A DNA stretch of 64,000 nt. It comes from Comamonas testosteroni (GTDB lineage: Bacteria > Pseudomonadota > Gammaproteobacteria > Burkholderiales > Burkholderiaceae_C). The notes beneath the pieces were generated by a model. That model saw only the letters and a program-made list of their open reading frames with translations, was not told where the DNA came from and ran no database searches. The translations under genes and the position numbers were made by a program. Positions 9,024 to 17,321 of the stretch are shown here, in pieces. The stretch lies in the NCBI RefSeq assembly GCF_030505195.1, contig NZ_CP129672.1, positions 496,001 through 560,000 on the forward strand. The letters are read 5' to 3'. Every line of letters begins with the position of its first letter. Position 1 is the first letter of the stretch.

Positions 9024-10406
9024 CTAGATGATGCGCGAAAAGCGCGCGCGGTTTCGGTCGGCCTGCAAATATCGATCAAACAGCATGGCTACTCCGCGCA
9101 CAAAAAACCAGCCCAGGCCCGTGACCTTGAAGCCCTCGTCGGATAGCTGAACCAGGCCATTGCGCTGCATTTCCGCCAGTGCGGCGAGCTCCGAAGCAAA
9201 GTACTCGCGGAAATTGATCAGCCAGGCCTGGTCCATCGGCTCATACAGGACGGAGCCCTGACACATGATGGACATGATGACGGCTCTGCGCACCAGATCG
9301 TCACGCGAAAGCGCCAGTCCACGCTGCACGGGCAGTATGCCGCCATCGACGGCATCGTAATACTCTTCAAGAGTCTTGACGTTCTGACTGTAGGTCGCGC
9401 CCACCTTGCCGATAGCCGATACACCCAGTGCAATCAGATCGCAATCAGGCTGGGTGCTATAGCCCTGAAAGTTTCGATGCAAGCGCCCCTGGCGCTTGGC
9501 AATGGCCAGAGAGTCGTCAGGCAGTGCAAAGTGGTCCATGCCCACATAGACATAGCCGCCATTCATGAACGCATCGATGGCGCCGGAGAGCATGTTCAGC
9601 TTGTCCTGTCCCATGGGCAGGTCCGCCGATTCGATACGCCTTTGCGGCTTGAAGCGCTCGGGCAAATGCGCATAGGCATACAGTGCAATGCGATCAGGGC
9701 GCAGCTCATTGACCTGTGCCAGCGTGCGCGCAAAAGACTCTGGCGTCTGCCTGGGCAGCCCGTAGATCAGGTCCACATTGATGGAGACAAATCCCAGACG
9801 GCGCGCCTCAACCACCAACGCAAAGACTTGCTCGGCGGGCTGCTCGCGGTGCACCGCTTTCTGTACCGCGGGGTCAAAGTCCTGCACGCCAAAGCTCAGA
9901 CGATTGAACCCCATGTTTTTGAGAGCTCTGAGCCGCTCGTTGCTGACGGTGCGCGGATCGACCTCGATGGAGTACTCGCCCGCTGGATCCAGTTTGAAAT
10001 GCTCACGCATCAAGACCATCAGCTGCTGCAACTCGGCATCGCTGAAGAAGGTCGGTGTACCTCCGCCCAGATGCAGCTGGCTTACGAGCTGGCCTTTGCC
10101 GCAGTGCTCGGTATGCATGGCCAGCTCGCGGCCCAAGTAGTCCAGATACTCGGCAGCCTTTTCATGATGCTTGGTCACGATCTTGTTGCAGGCGCAGTAA
10201 TAGCAAAGCGACTCACAGAAAGGCACATGCACATAAACGGACAGGGGCAAAGCGCGCGAGCCAGAATGCGTCCTGCGCTGCTTGAGTGCCAGTATGTAGT
10301 CGTCTGCACCAAAAGCCTCAACAAAACGGTCGGCTGTTGGGAACGATGTGTAGCGTGGGCCGGGGATATCAAAGCGGCTCAGCAACTCAGGCGTGACTGC
10401 GGTCAT
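9024..10406 (-). CDS. hemN: Oxygen-independent coproporphyrinogen III oxidase (dehydrogenase)
   Basis: 460 residues, the normal length for HemN. The N-terminus has the family PRYTSFPTADRF. The radical SAM cluster motif CESLCYYCACNK gives the CxxxCxxC cysteines that bind [4Fe-4S], and GGGTPTF is the SAM-binding glycine motif. The enzyme decarboxylates two propionates of coproporphyrinogen III in haem synthesis without oxygen. It is transcribed divergently from fnr, and a perfect FNR box (10549-10562) lies in the shared gap, consistent with induction at low oxygen. Haem made here would serve the adjacent cbb3 oxidase. Confidence 0.95.
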   Translation of the reverse strand: MTAVTPELLSRFDIPGPRYTSFPTADRFVEAFGADDYILALKQRRTHSGSRALPLSVYVHVPFCESLCYYCACNKIVTKHHEKAAEYLDYLGRELAMHTEHCGKGQLVSQLHLGGGTPTFFSDAELQQLMVLMREHFKLDPAGEYSIEVDPRTVSNERLRALKNMGFNRLSFGVQDFDPAVQKAVHREQPAEQVFALVVEARRLGFVSINVDLIYGLPRQTPESFARTLAQVNELRPDRIALYAYAHLPERFKPQRRIESADLPMGQDKLNMLSGAIDAFMNGGYVYVGMDHFALPDDSLAIAKRQGRLHRNFQGYSTQPDCDLIALGVSAIGKVGATYSQNVKTLEEYYDAVDGGILPVQRGLALSRDDLVRRAVIMSIMCQGSVLYEPMDQAWLINFREYFASELAALAEMQRNGLVQLSDEGFKVTGLGWFFVRGVAMLFDRYLQADRNRARFSRII

Positions 10407-10548
10407 AACTGGGAGTTAGGGTGCGCCCACACTCTGTATAGAGCATATTTCAATGGAAATCAGATCCTGAAAATCATGCCCCAAATAGGCAAAAGCGCAT
10501 GTTTTGGAACGAATACTGGCAATGTGCCCCAAGGCAATCATCCTGTCC

Positions 10549-10562
10549 TTGATGAAAATCAA
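10549..10562. promoter_or_regulatory. FNR box, perfect consensus
   Basis: TTGATGAAAATCAA fits TTGAT-N4-ATCAA exactly. It lies in the hemN/fnr divergent gap, about 112 bases upstream of the fnr start and about 143 upstream of the hemN start. It could serve either or both genes; the distance is long, so the start sites need mapping. Confidence 0.85.
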
Positions 10563-10673
10563 GAGACCTCAAGGCAAGTGCTGCGACAATTTGATCCATC
10601 TCATCTTCAACCACGAGGTCAATGACCAGCGCGACTCTCCACTGTGTGTCTGTCTGCGCGGTAGCAAAAGCCC

Positions 10674-11396
10674 ATGAATCTTCAGACCATCAAAGCATCC
10701 TGCTCCAACTGCAATCTGCGTGAACTGTGCATGCCCATGGGCCTGGACGATGAACAAATGGAGCGCATTGAAGAGGTTGTGGCCACGCGCCGCAAGATCA
10801 AGCGCGGCGGGCTGCTGTTTCGCAATGGCGAAGAGTTCACCTCTCTGTATGCCATTCGAACCGGCTTCTTCAAGACCAGCGTGGCGACCGAAGACGGTCG
10901 CGATCAGGTCACAGGCTTTCAGATGGCGGGCGAAATCATTGGTCTGGACGGTATCGTCAACGACCACCACACTTGTGATGCCGTGGCCCTGGAAGACGCC
11001 GAGGTCTGTGTCATGCCGTTTGACAAACTGGAGCAGCTCTCGCGCGAGGTCACGGCGCTGCAGAACCATGTGCACAAGGTCATGAGCCGCGAAATCGTGC
11101 GCGAGCATGGCGTGATGCTGCTGCTGGGCAGCATGCGTGCCGAAGAGCGCCTGGCGGCTTTTGTGTTGAATCTGGTCCAGCGTCTGTCGGCACGCGGCTT
11201 TTCCAAGTCGGAGCTGGTGCTGCGCATGACGCGCGAAGAAATCGGCAGTTATCTGGGCCTCAAGCTCGAGACCGTGAGCCGCACTTTCTCCAAATTTGCA
11301 GAGGAAGGCATTGTGGAAGTCAGGCAGCGCCACCTGCGCATTCTGGATACCGAGGCGCTCAAACGCATCGTCAACAGCCAGCAATGCCAGAGCTGA
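10674..11396 (+). CDS. fnr: FNR-type oxygen-sensing transcriptional regulator
   Basis: 240 residues of the Crp/Fnr family. Cysteines C10, C13, C19 and C101 match the spacing of the FNR ligands for an oxygen-labile [4Fe-4S] cluster. A cyclic-nucleotide-fold core follows, then the helix-turn-helix EEIGSYLGLKLETVSRTFSKF, whose E..SR residues are those that read TTGAT half-sites. Under low oxygen the dimer should activate cbb3 oxidase, hemN and related genes. Three matching boxes are found in this window at hemN/fnr, ccoN and ccoI/usp. The upstream box suggests autoregulation. A terminator follows the stop closely. Confidence 0.95.
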   Translation: MNLQTIKASCSNCNLRELCMPMGLDDEQMERIEEVVATRRKIKRGGLLFRNGEEFTSLYAIRTGFFKTSVATEDGRDQVTGFQMAGEIIGLDGIVNDHHTCDAVALEDAEVCVMPFDKLEQLSREVTALQNHVHKVMSREIVREHGVMLLLGSMRAEERLAAFVLNLVQRLSARGFSKSELVLRMTREEIGSYLGLKLETVSRTFSKFAEEGIVEVRQRHLRILDTEALKRIVNSQQCQS

Positions 11397-11424
11397 GCCG
11401 AGTCAGCAGACGCTCTCAAGACAA

Positions 11425-11448
11425 AGCCCGCGGACAGCGGGCTTTTTT
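11425..11448 (+). terminator. Bidirectional-type terminator between fnr and the small membrane gene
   Basis: Perfect stem AGCCCGC / GCGGGCT with a 5-base loop and six T on the + strand, 28 bases past the fnr stop. Read on the minus strand it also ends in a T-rich tail 12 bases past the convergent gene. Confidence 0.85.
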
Positions 11449-11459
11449 ATCTGGGCGAA

Positions 11460-11723
11460 TTACTCGGGCAGAGGCTCGGAAACGATGCCTCCATTGAGAT
11501 CGCTGACGGAGCGCCCCAGCATCACCGTCATCGCTCCTCCCATCAGGGTCACGACCCAGAAAGCAAAAAAGGCGACCGTATAGATGGCCTGGCGCGACCA
11601 GCCCAGGGGGGAGCCAAGCCAGTGCAGATCCAGCGGGTCCACAAAGGCAAAAACCACCATCTCCATGATTGCCGCCGCCAGAAAGGCCGGCCAGACAATC
11701 CACATCCAGCGTCGAGCATCCAT
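11460..11723 (-). CDS. Small membrane protein of the cbb3 oxidase locus, function unknown
   Basis: 87 residues beginning MDARRWMWIVWPAFLAAAIM, with two clear membrane segments (about 7-27 and 45-70) and a short polar tail. The ATG at 11723 has an excellent ribosome binding site (AAGGAG), which decides it over an upstream in-frame start. It lies on the same strand as ccoGH, between fnr and ccoH, but a terminator-like hairpin separates it from ccoH. I do not recognise a named family; the setting suggests a role around cbb3 oxidase assembly or simple co-location. Confidence 0.75.
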   Translation of the reverse strand: MDARRWMWIVWPAFLAAAIMEMVVFAFVDPLDLHWLGSPLGWSRQAIYTVAFFAFWVVTLMGGAMTVMLGRSVSDLNGGIVSEPLPE

Positions 11724-11932
11724 CCTGATTCTCCTTGGGCTGTGGGCTTGACCATATTTTGCACAAAGGTGATGACCGCTCACGCAGGACTGCGGGCATG
11801 CACCATGGCGGGAAACCCTGAATCACTCTCTTTTCAGTAGCACCTTGCGCCATCCGGATAATGAAAAACCATTTACTTCTGCATCAACTTTAGACGGAGC
11901 ATGCGCAACATGCTCTGATTTTGATATTGGCA

Positions 11933-11960
11933 ACAAAAAAGGCCGCAAAAGCGACCTTGG
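11933..11960 (-). terminator. Rho-independent terminator after ccoH
   Basis: On the minus strand AAGGTCGC, a TTTT loop and GCGGCCTT (one G-U pair) are followed by more T. It lies about 20 bases past the ccoH stop and closes the ccoGH unit. Confidence 0.75.
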
Positions 11961-11980
11961 CGGAGCAAGCACCGGAGCGC

Positions 11981-12286
11981 TCAGCGATCCAGAGGATGGT
12001 CCTTGACTGGAGTGGCCGCATGATTGCGACCGGTGACTGCAGGGGCCATGCTTTTTTCACTTTCGCTCAGGCGTTGGTTGATTTCAATGCCATGACGGTA
12101 GTAGTCAGGGTCAATCACGGGATCGGGCCTGCTCAGTGCGATGTATGCGGTGACAAAGCCGGCAATCACCACGATCACCGGGCCGGCGATGATGAGCCAG
12201 ACATGGGCAAACTTCCACCAGGACTTGCCGTCCTCGGGGTGGGTGATCCTGGCCGTTTGCGAGACCTTGGCTTGTGCTGCCGACAT
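11981..12286 (-). CDS. ccoH: FixH family cbb3 oxidase assembly protein
   Basis: 101 residues. One strong membrane segment (WWKFAHVWLIIAGPVIVVIA, residues about 22-45) is followed by the FixH-like DPDYYRHGIEINQRL motif. CcoH/FixH is a single-pass protein required for stable assembly of cbb3 cytochrome oxidase. The ATG at 12286 is preceded by AAAGAGG and fits family length; a longer open frame upstream is rejected. It lies 126 bases after ccoG on the same strand. Confidence 0.9.
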   Translation of the reverse strand: MSAAQAKVSQTARITHPEDGKSWWKFAHVWLIIAGPVIVVIAGFVTAYIALSRPDPVIDPDYYRHGIEINQRLSESEKSMAPAVTGRNHAATPVKDHPLDR

Positions 12287-12412
12287 GATGAAACCTCTTT
12301 CCAAAATTCTGGCCACCCAGGCACATAGGGCAAGGTGGCATGGATTGTTGCCGATTGGCGGTGTCCTTGTCCAGCCTCCGTGATGGCTCACGAAGACCGG
12401 CAATACATGGCA

Positions 12413-13855
12413 TTAACGCGGCACCAGGAACACCGTCTTCTCGGAAATACGCCCTGCTCCGGCAGTCACTGCATCCACATTGAAGTGTACGGGGTGCGAG
12501 CCGGGAGCTGCTGAGCCATACGGAATTTGCAGCCGCACGGCAATGCCGCGCGTCTCGGCAGGGCCAACGGTCACTTCCTGCTCGGATGCAACTTCCAGAT
12601 TCTCCAGGCCCACGGCGCTGATACGGTAGCGCTGCTCGGACTCCGTGGCGTTCATGATCTGCAGACGGTAGACGTTCTCCAGCTTGCCGCCCGCTACGAT
12701 GCGCGAAAGCGCAGCACGGTCTCGAATCACGTCGACCTTGAGCGGCTCGCGCAGCACCAGACTGGCGATCATGGCGGCGCTGAGGGCCACCAGCACGGCC
12801 GCGTAGATCAACACACGGGGGCGGAAAATACGGCGGATCACCTGTACCTGCTTCCAGGCCTTGGACACGGCATTCTGAGTGGTCAGCCGGATCAGGCCGC
12901 GCGGATACTCCATCTTGTCCATCACGGAGTTGCAGGCATCGATGCACAGACCGCAGCCAATGCACTCGTACTGCAGCCCCTTGCGGATATCGATGCCCAC
13001 GGGGCAGACCTGAACGCAAAGCTTGCAATCTATGCAGTCCCCCAGGCCCTGTGCCTTGTAGTCAACGTCTTTCTTGCGCGGGCCACGAGCTTCACCACGT
13101 TCAGCGTCATAGCTGACGATCATGGTGTCCTTGTCGAACATGGCACTCTGAAAGCGTGCATAGGGACACATGTACTTGCAGACCTGCTCGCGCATGTAGC
13201 CGGCGTTGCCGTAGGTGGCGAACCCGTAGAACGCCACCCAGAAAATCTGCCAGTTGCCCTGGAAGGCCATCAACTGCACACCCAGCTCACGGATGGGCAC
13301 GAAGTAGCCGACAAAGGTGAAGCCTGTCCAAAGAGACAGAACGATCCAGAGAAACTGCTTGAACGACTTTTTCCAGATCTTCTCCAACGTCCAGCCGTTC
13401 TTGTCGATACGCATGCGGGCACTGCGATCGCCTTCGACCTTGCTTTCGATCCACATGAAGATCTCGGTGTAGACCGTCTGCGGACAGGAGAAGCCACACC
13501 ACAGGCGCCCGGCCACGGCGGTAAACAGAAACAGCCCCAGCGCGCTGATGATCAGCAGCCCCGTCAGATAGATGAAGTCCTGCGGATACAGCACCAGTCC
13601 GAACAGATAGAAGCGTCGGGCTTCCAAATCGAACAGCACCATCTGGCGCTCGCCCCACTGCAGCCAGGGCAGGCCGTAGAAGACGAGCTGGGTCAGAAAC
13701 ACCATGGCCCAGCGCCACCGTGAGAACACGCCACTAATAGAGCGTGAGTACACTTTTTGCTCGGAAGCGAACATAGGCACCAACTCAGGCCCGCCCGCAT
13801 GAGGCTCAGGCGTGATCGGTATGACTTTTCGGGGCTTCCCCTGATCGCACGGCAT
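12413..13855 (-). CDS. ccoG: Cytochrome c oxidase accessory protein CcoG (FixG/RdxA), ferredoxin-like
   Basis: 480 residues. Several membrane helices occupy the N-terminal half, including LWCGFSCPQTVYTEIFMWIE. Two ferredoxin-type cysteine clusters follow (CIDCKLCVQVCP and CIGCGLCIDACN), then an Ig-like periplasmic C-terminal domain. CcoG reduces copper during cbb3 oxidase maturation, working with CcoI and others. The order ccoP-ccoG-ccoH on one strand is the classical fix/cco arrangement. A hairpin between ccoP and ccoG may dampen read-through, so CcoG could be made at lower level than the oxidase subunits. Confidence 0.95.
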   Translation of the reverse strand: MPCDQGKPRKVIPITPEPHAGGPELVPMFASEQKVYSRSISGVFSRWRWAMVFLTQLVFYGLPWLQWGERQMVLFDLEARRFYLFGLVLYPQDFIYLTGLLIISALGLFLFTAVAGRLWCGFSCPQTVYTEIFMWIESKVEGDRSARMRIDKNGWTLEKIWKKSFKQFLWIVLSLWTGFTFVGYFVPIRELGVQLMAFQGNWQIFWVAFYGFATYGNAGYMREQVCKYMCPYARFQSAMFDKDTMIVSYDAERGEARGPRKKDVDYKAQGLGDCIDCKLCVQVCPVGIDIRKGLQYECIGCGLCIDACNSVMDKMEYPRGLIRLTTQNAVSKAWKQVQVIRRIFRPRVLIYAAVLVALSAAMIASLVLREPLKVDVIRDRAALSRIVAGGKLENVYRLQIMNATESEQRYRISAVGLENLEVASEQEVTVGPAETRGIAVRLQIPYGSAAPGSHPVHFNVDAVTAGAGRISEKTVFLVPR

Positions 13856-13898
13856 CGCAGTTCCTTAATGTTTTTGTAATTACTGAAAATTGAAATGC

Positions 13899-13927
13899 GA
13901 AAAAGGCGGTGCCAGGGCACCGCCTCT
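13899..13927 (-). terminator. Terminator or attenuating hairpin between ccoP and ccoG
   Basis: On the minus strand a perfect 9 bp stem GGCGGTGCC / GGCACCGCC with a two-base loop is followed by TTTTT. It lies just past the ccoP stop and ahead of ccoG, with only about 45 bases left for a separate ccoG promoter. Confidence 0.8.
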
Positions 13928-13937
13928 TAACAACGCA

Positions 13938-14849
13938 TTACTTCTGGTTTTGCGTATTCGAAAGACTCCAGACATAGGAAGCCAACACGGCAATTTGCGC
14001 CTCCGTCAACTTCTCTTTCTGGGCAGGCATTTCATTGTGCTTGCCGTTGTTGACGATGTTGACGATTGCCGCCTCACCCCAGCCATGCAGCCAGATGTCA
14101 TCGGTCAGGTTAGGCGCTCCCAGCGCAGGGTTGCCCTTGCCGTCCATGCCGTGACAAGCCGCACAGGCCACGAACTTGGACTTGCCTTGCGAAGCCTTGA
14201 CGGCATCGTGAGGACTGCCCGACAGGCTCAGCACATAGTGCGCCACATTGCGCACATCTTCCGCCGAGCCCACGGCTGCCGCCATGGGCGGCATGATGCC
14301 GATACGGCCGTTGGTGATGGTCTCCCTGATCTTCTCGGGAGATCCACCATGCAACCAGTCGCCGTCCGCCAGATTCGGGAAGGACTTGCTGCCGCGAGCG
14401 TCAGAGCCATGGCATTGCGCACAGTTGTTCATGAACAGACGCTCGCCAATGGCCATGGCCTGAGGGTCCTTGGCCATTTCTTCGGTAGGCATGCTGGTGA
14501 ACTTGGCGTACAGAGGCTCCAGGTCCGCCTTGGCCTTGGCCATTTCCTTGTCGTAGGCGCCGGTCTGGCTCCAGTCCAGCTTGCCGCCGAAGCCGCCCAG
14601 ACCTGGGTAGACCACAAGATAGCCCAAGCTGAAAACCACGGTGATCACGAACAGACCCATCCACCACTTGGGCATGGGGTTGTTGAGTTCACGCAGGTCT
14701 TCGTCCCAGACATGGCCTGTGGTGTTGTCGCTCGAGGGAACGACCTTCTTGCTGGCCACCAGAATCAGCAGCAGCAAGCAGCCAAAGATGCCAATCAGCG
14801 TAATCGCCGCGACATACACTGACCAGAAATTGTTAATGAAATCGCTCAT
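13938..14849 (-). CDS. ccoP: cbb3-type cytochrome c oxidase subunit III (dihaem)
   Basis: 303 residues. Two N-terminal membrane segments (about 8-31 and 60-82) precede two c-type haem sites, CAQCHG and CAACHG, each followed by the family GDWLHGG or DIWLHGW stretch. CcoP passes electrons from cytochrome c towards CcoO and the catalytic subunit on the periplasmic side. It is last in the ccoNOQP operon. The two-helix N-terminus is the longer CcoP form rather than the single-helix one. Confidence 0.96.
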   Translation of the reverse strand: MSDFINNFWSVYVAAITLIGIFGCLLLLILVASKKVVPSSDNTTGHVWDEDLRELNNPMPKWWMGLFVITVVFSLGYLVVYPGLGGFGGKLDWSQTGAYDKEMAKAKADLEPLYAKFTSMPTEEMAKDPQAMAIGERLFMNNCAQCHGSDARGSKSFPNLADGDWLHGGSPEKIRETITNGRIGIMPPMAAAVGSAEDVRNVAHYVLSLSGSPHDAVKASQGKSKFVACAACHGMDGKGNPALGAPNLTDDIWLHGWGEAAIVNIVNNGKHNEMPAQKEKLTEAQIAVLASYVWSLSNTQNQK

Positions 14850-14876
14850 GGGATGTTCTCGTTGTGGTGATCAGAC

Positions 14877-15014
14877 TCAGTCTTCCAGGAATGGAACCTG
14901 AGCTGCCTCGTCAAAACGGGCCTGGTTGCGGCGGGCATACGCCCACCACCAGATGCCCACGAAACACGCCAGCGATGCCAGCGTGGCCACGATACGCATG
15001 ATGGTGATATCCAT
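14877..15014 (-). CDS. ccoQ: cbb3-type cytochrome oxidase subunit CcoQ
   Basis: A 45-residue membrane protein starting MDITIMRIVATLASLACFVG and ending in a charged tail (ARRNQARFDEAAQVPFLED). The single helix followed by an aromatic WWWAYARR junction is typical of CcoQ/FixQ, which stabilises the CcoNO-CcoP interaction. It lies between ccoO and ccoP with gaps of under 30 bases. Confidence 0.92.
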   Translation of the reverse strand: MDITIMRIVATLASLACFVGIWWWAYARRNQARFDEAAQVPFLED

Positions 15015-15031
15015 TTCCAGCCCCTTCTCTC

Positions 15032-15664
15032 TTACTTGACGGCGCGACCAAGGACCTGCAGATAGGCAATCACTGCCTCCATCTCTGTCTTGTCCTTGAC
15101 CTCGGCCTGAGCACCGGCGATTTCCGCATCGGTGTACGGCACGCCCACCTTGCGCAGCGCGCTCATGCGCGTTGCCACGGCCGTGTCATCCACCTTGTTG
15201 GCTTCCAGCCAGGAGTAAGCAGGCATATTGGACTCGGGCACCACGTCACGCGGGTTGTTCAGGTGGATGCGATGCCATTCGTCGCTGTACTTGCCGCCCA
15301 CACGATGCAGGTCGGGGCCGGTACGCTTGGAGCCCCACTGGAAGGGGTGGTCGTACACGAACTCGCCAGCCACCGAGTAGTGGCCATAGCGCATGGTCTC
15401 GGCGCGGAAGGGGCGGATCATCTGCGAGTGACAGTTGTAGCAACCCTCGCGCAGATAGACGTCGCGCCCCATCAGCTGCAACGGGGTGTAGGGCTTGAGA
15501 CCCGCCACTGCTTCGGTCGTGGACTTCTGGAAGAACAGCGGCACGATTTCCACCAGGCCACCAATGGTCAGCACGAACAGCGTCAGCGCGATCAGCAAAA
15601 AGTTGCTGGTCTCGATCTTCTCGTGCGAAAAGCTCTTGGGAGCTGCGTTATTTTGATCAGACAT
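15032..15664 (-). CDS. ccoO: cbb3-type cytochrome c oxidase subunit II (monohaem)
   Basis: 210 residues with one N-terminal membrane anchor ([20 protein letters not shown]) and one c-type haem site in [14 protein letters not shown]. The segment [16 protein letters not shown] is characteristic of CcoO. It relays electrons from CcoP to the CcoN active site. It begins 19 bases after ccoN ends. Confidence 0.96.
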   Translation of the reverse strand: MSDQNNAAPKSFSHEKIETSNFLLIALTLFVLTIGGLVEIVPLFFQKSTTEAVAGLKPYTPLQLMGRDVYLREGCYNCHSQMIRPFRAETMRYGHYSVAGEFVYDHPFQWGSKRTGPDLHRVGGKYSDEWHRIHLNNPRDVVPESNMPAYSWLEANKVDDTAVATRMSALRKVGVPYTDAEIAGAQAEVKDKTEMEAVIAYLQVLGRAVK

Positions 15665-15683
15665 TGCTTTTGCTCCTCAATGC

Positions 15684-17120
<1,437 letters not shown>

Positions 17121-17173
17121 CGGGCACCTCTTAGATATCTTGCAAAGTGTTCATTGGTTTCTGGTCGGGCTCG

Positions 17174-17187
17174 TTGAGCCACATCAA
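17174..17187. promoter_or_regulatory. FNR box upstream of ccoN, one mismatch
   Basis: The plus strand reads TTGAGCCACATCAA; on the minus strand it is TTGAT-GTGG-CTCAA, one base off the consensus. Its centre is about 60 bases before the ccoN start, and it overlaps the ccoS stop codon. The position fits a class II FNR-activated promoter for ccoNOQP. Confidence 0.8.
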
Positions 17188-17321
17188 TCGTCGCGAAGAA
17201 TGCGCTCGCCTTCTTGTTCCACGCTCTCGAACTGGCCCCGGTACACGGCCCACCACAGGGCAGCCACAATGGCCATGACCAGAACAACCGACAGCGGAAT
17301 CAATACATACAAAATGTCCAT
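17184..17321 (-). CDS. ccoS: cbb3-type cytochrome oxidase assembly protein CcoS
   Basis: A 45-residue protein starting MDILYVLIPLSVVLVMAIVA, with one membrane helix followed by the family WWAVYRGQFE and a charged tail (ERILRDD). CcoS is needed to insert cofactors (haem b and copper) into CcoN. Its ATG overlaps the ccoI stop by one base (TGATG), so it is translationally coupled to the copper ATPase. Confidence 0.93.
   Translation of the reverse strand: MDILYVLIPLSVVLVMAIVAALWWAVYRGQFESVEQEGERILRDD

Noticed and set aside
10591..10604. Second FNR box near fnr (TTGATCCATCTCAT)
   Set aside because: Only one half-site is good; the second half matches three of five bases.
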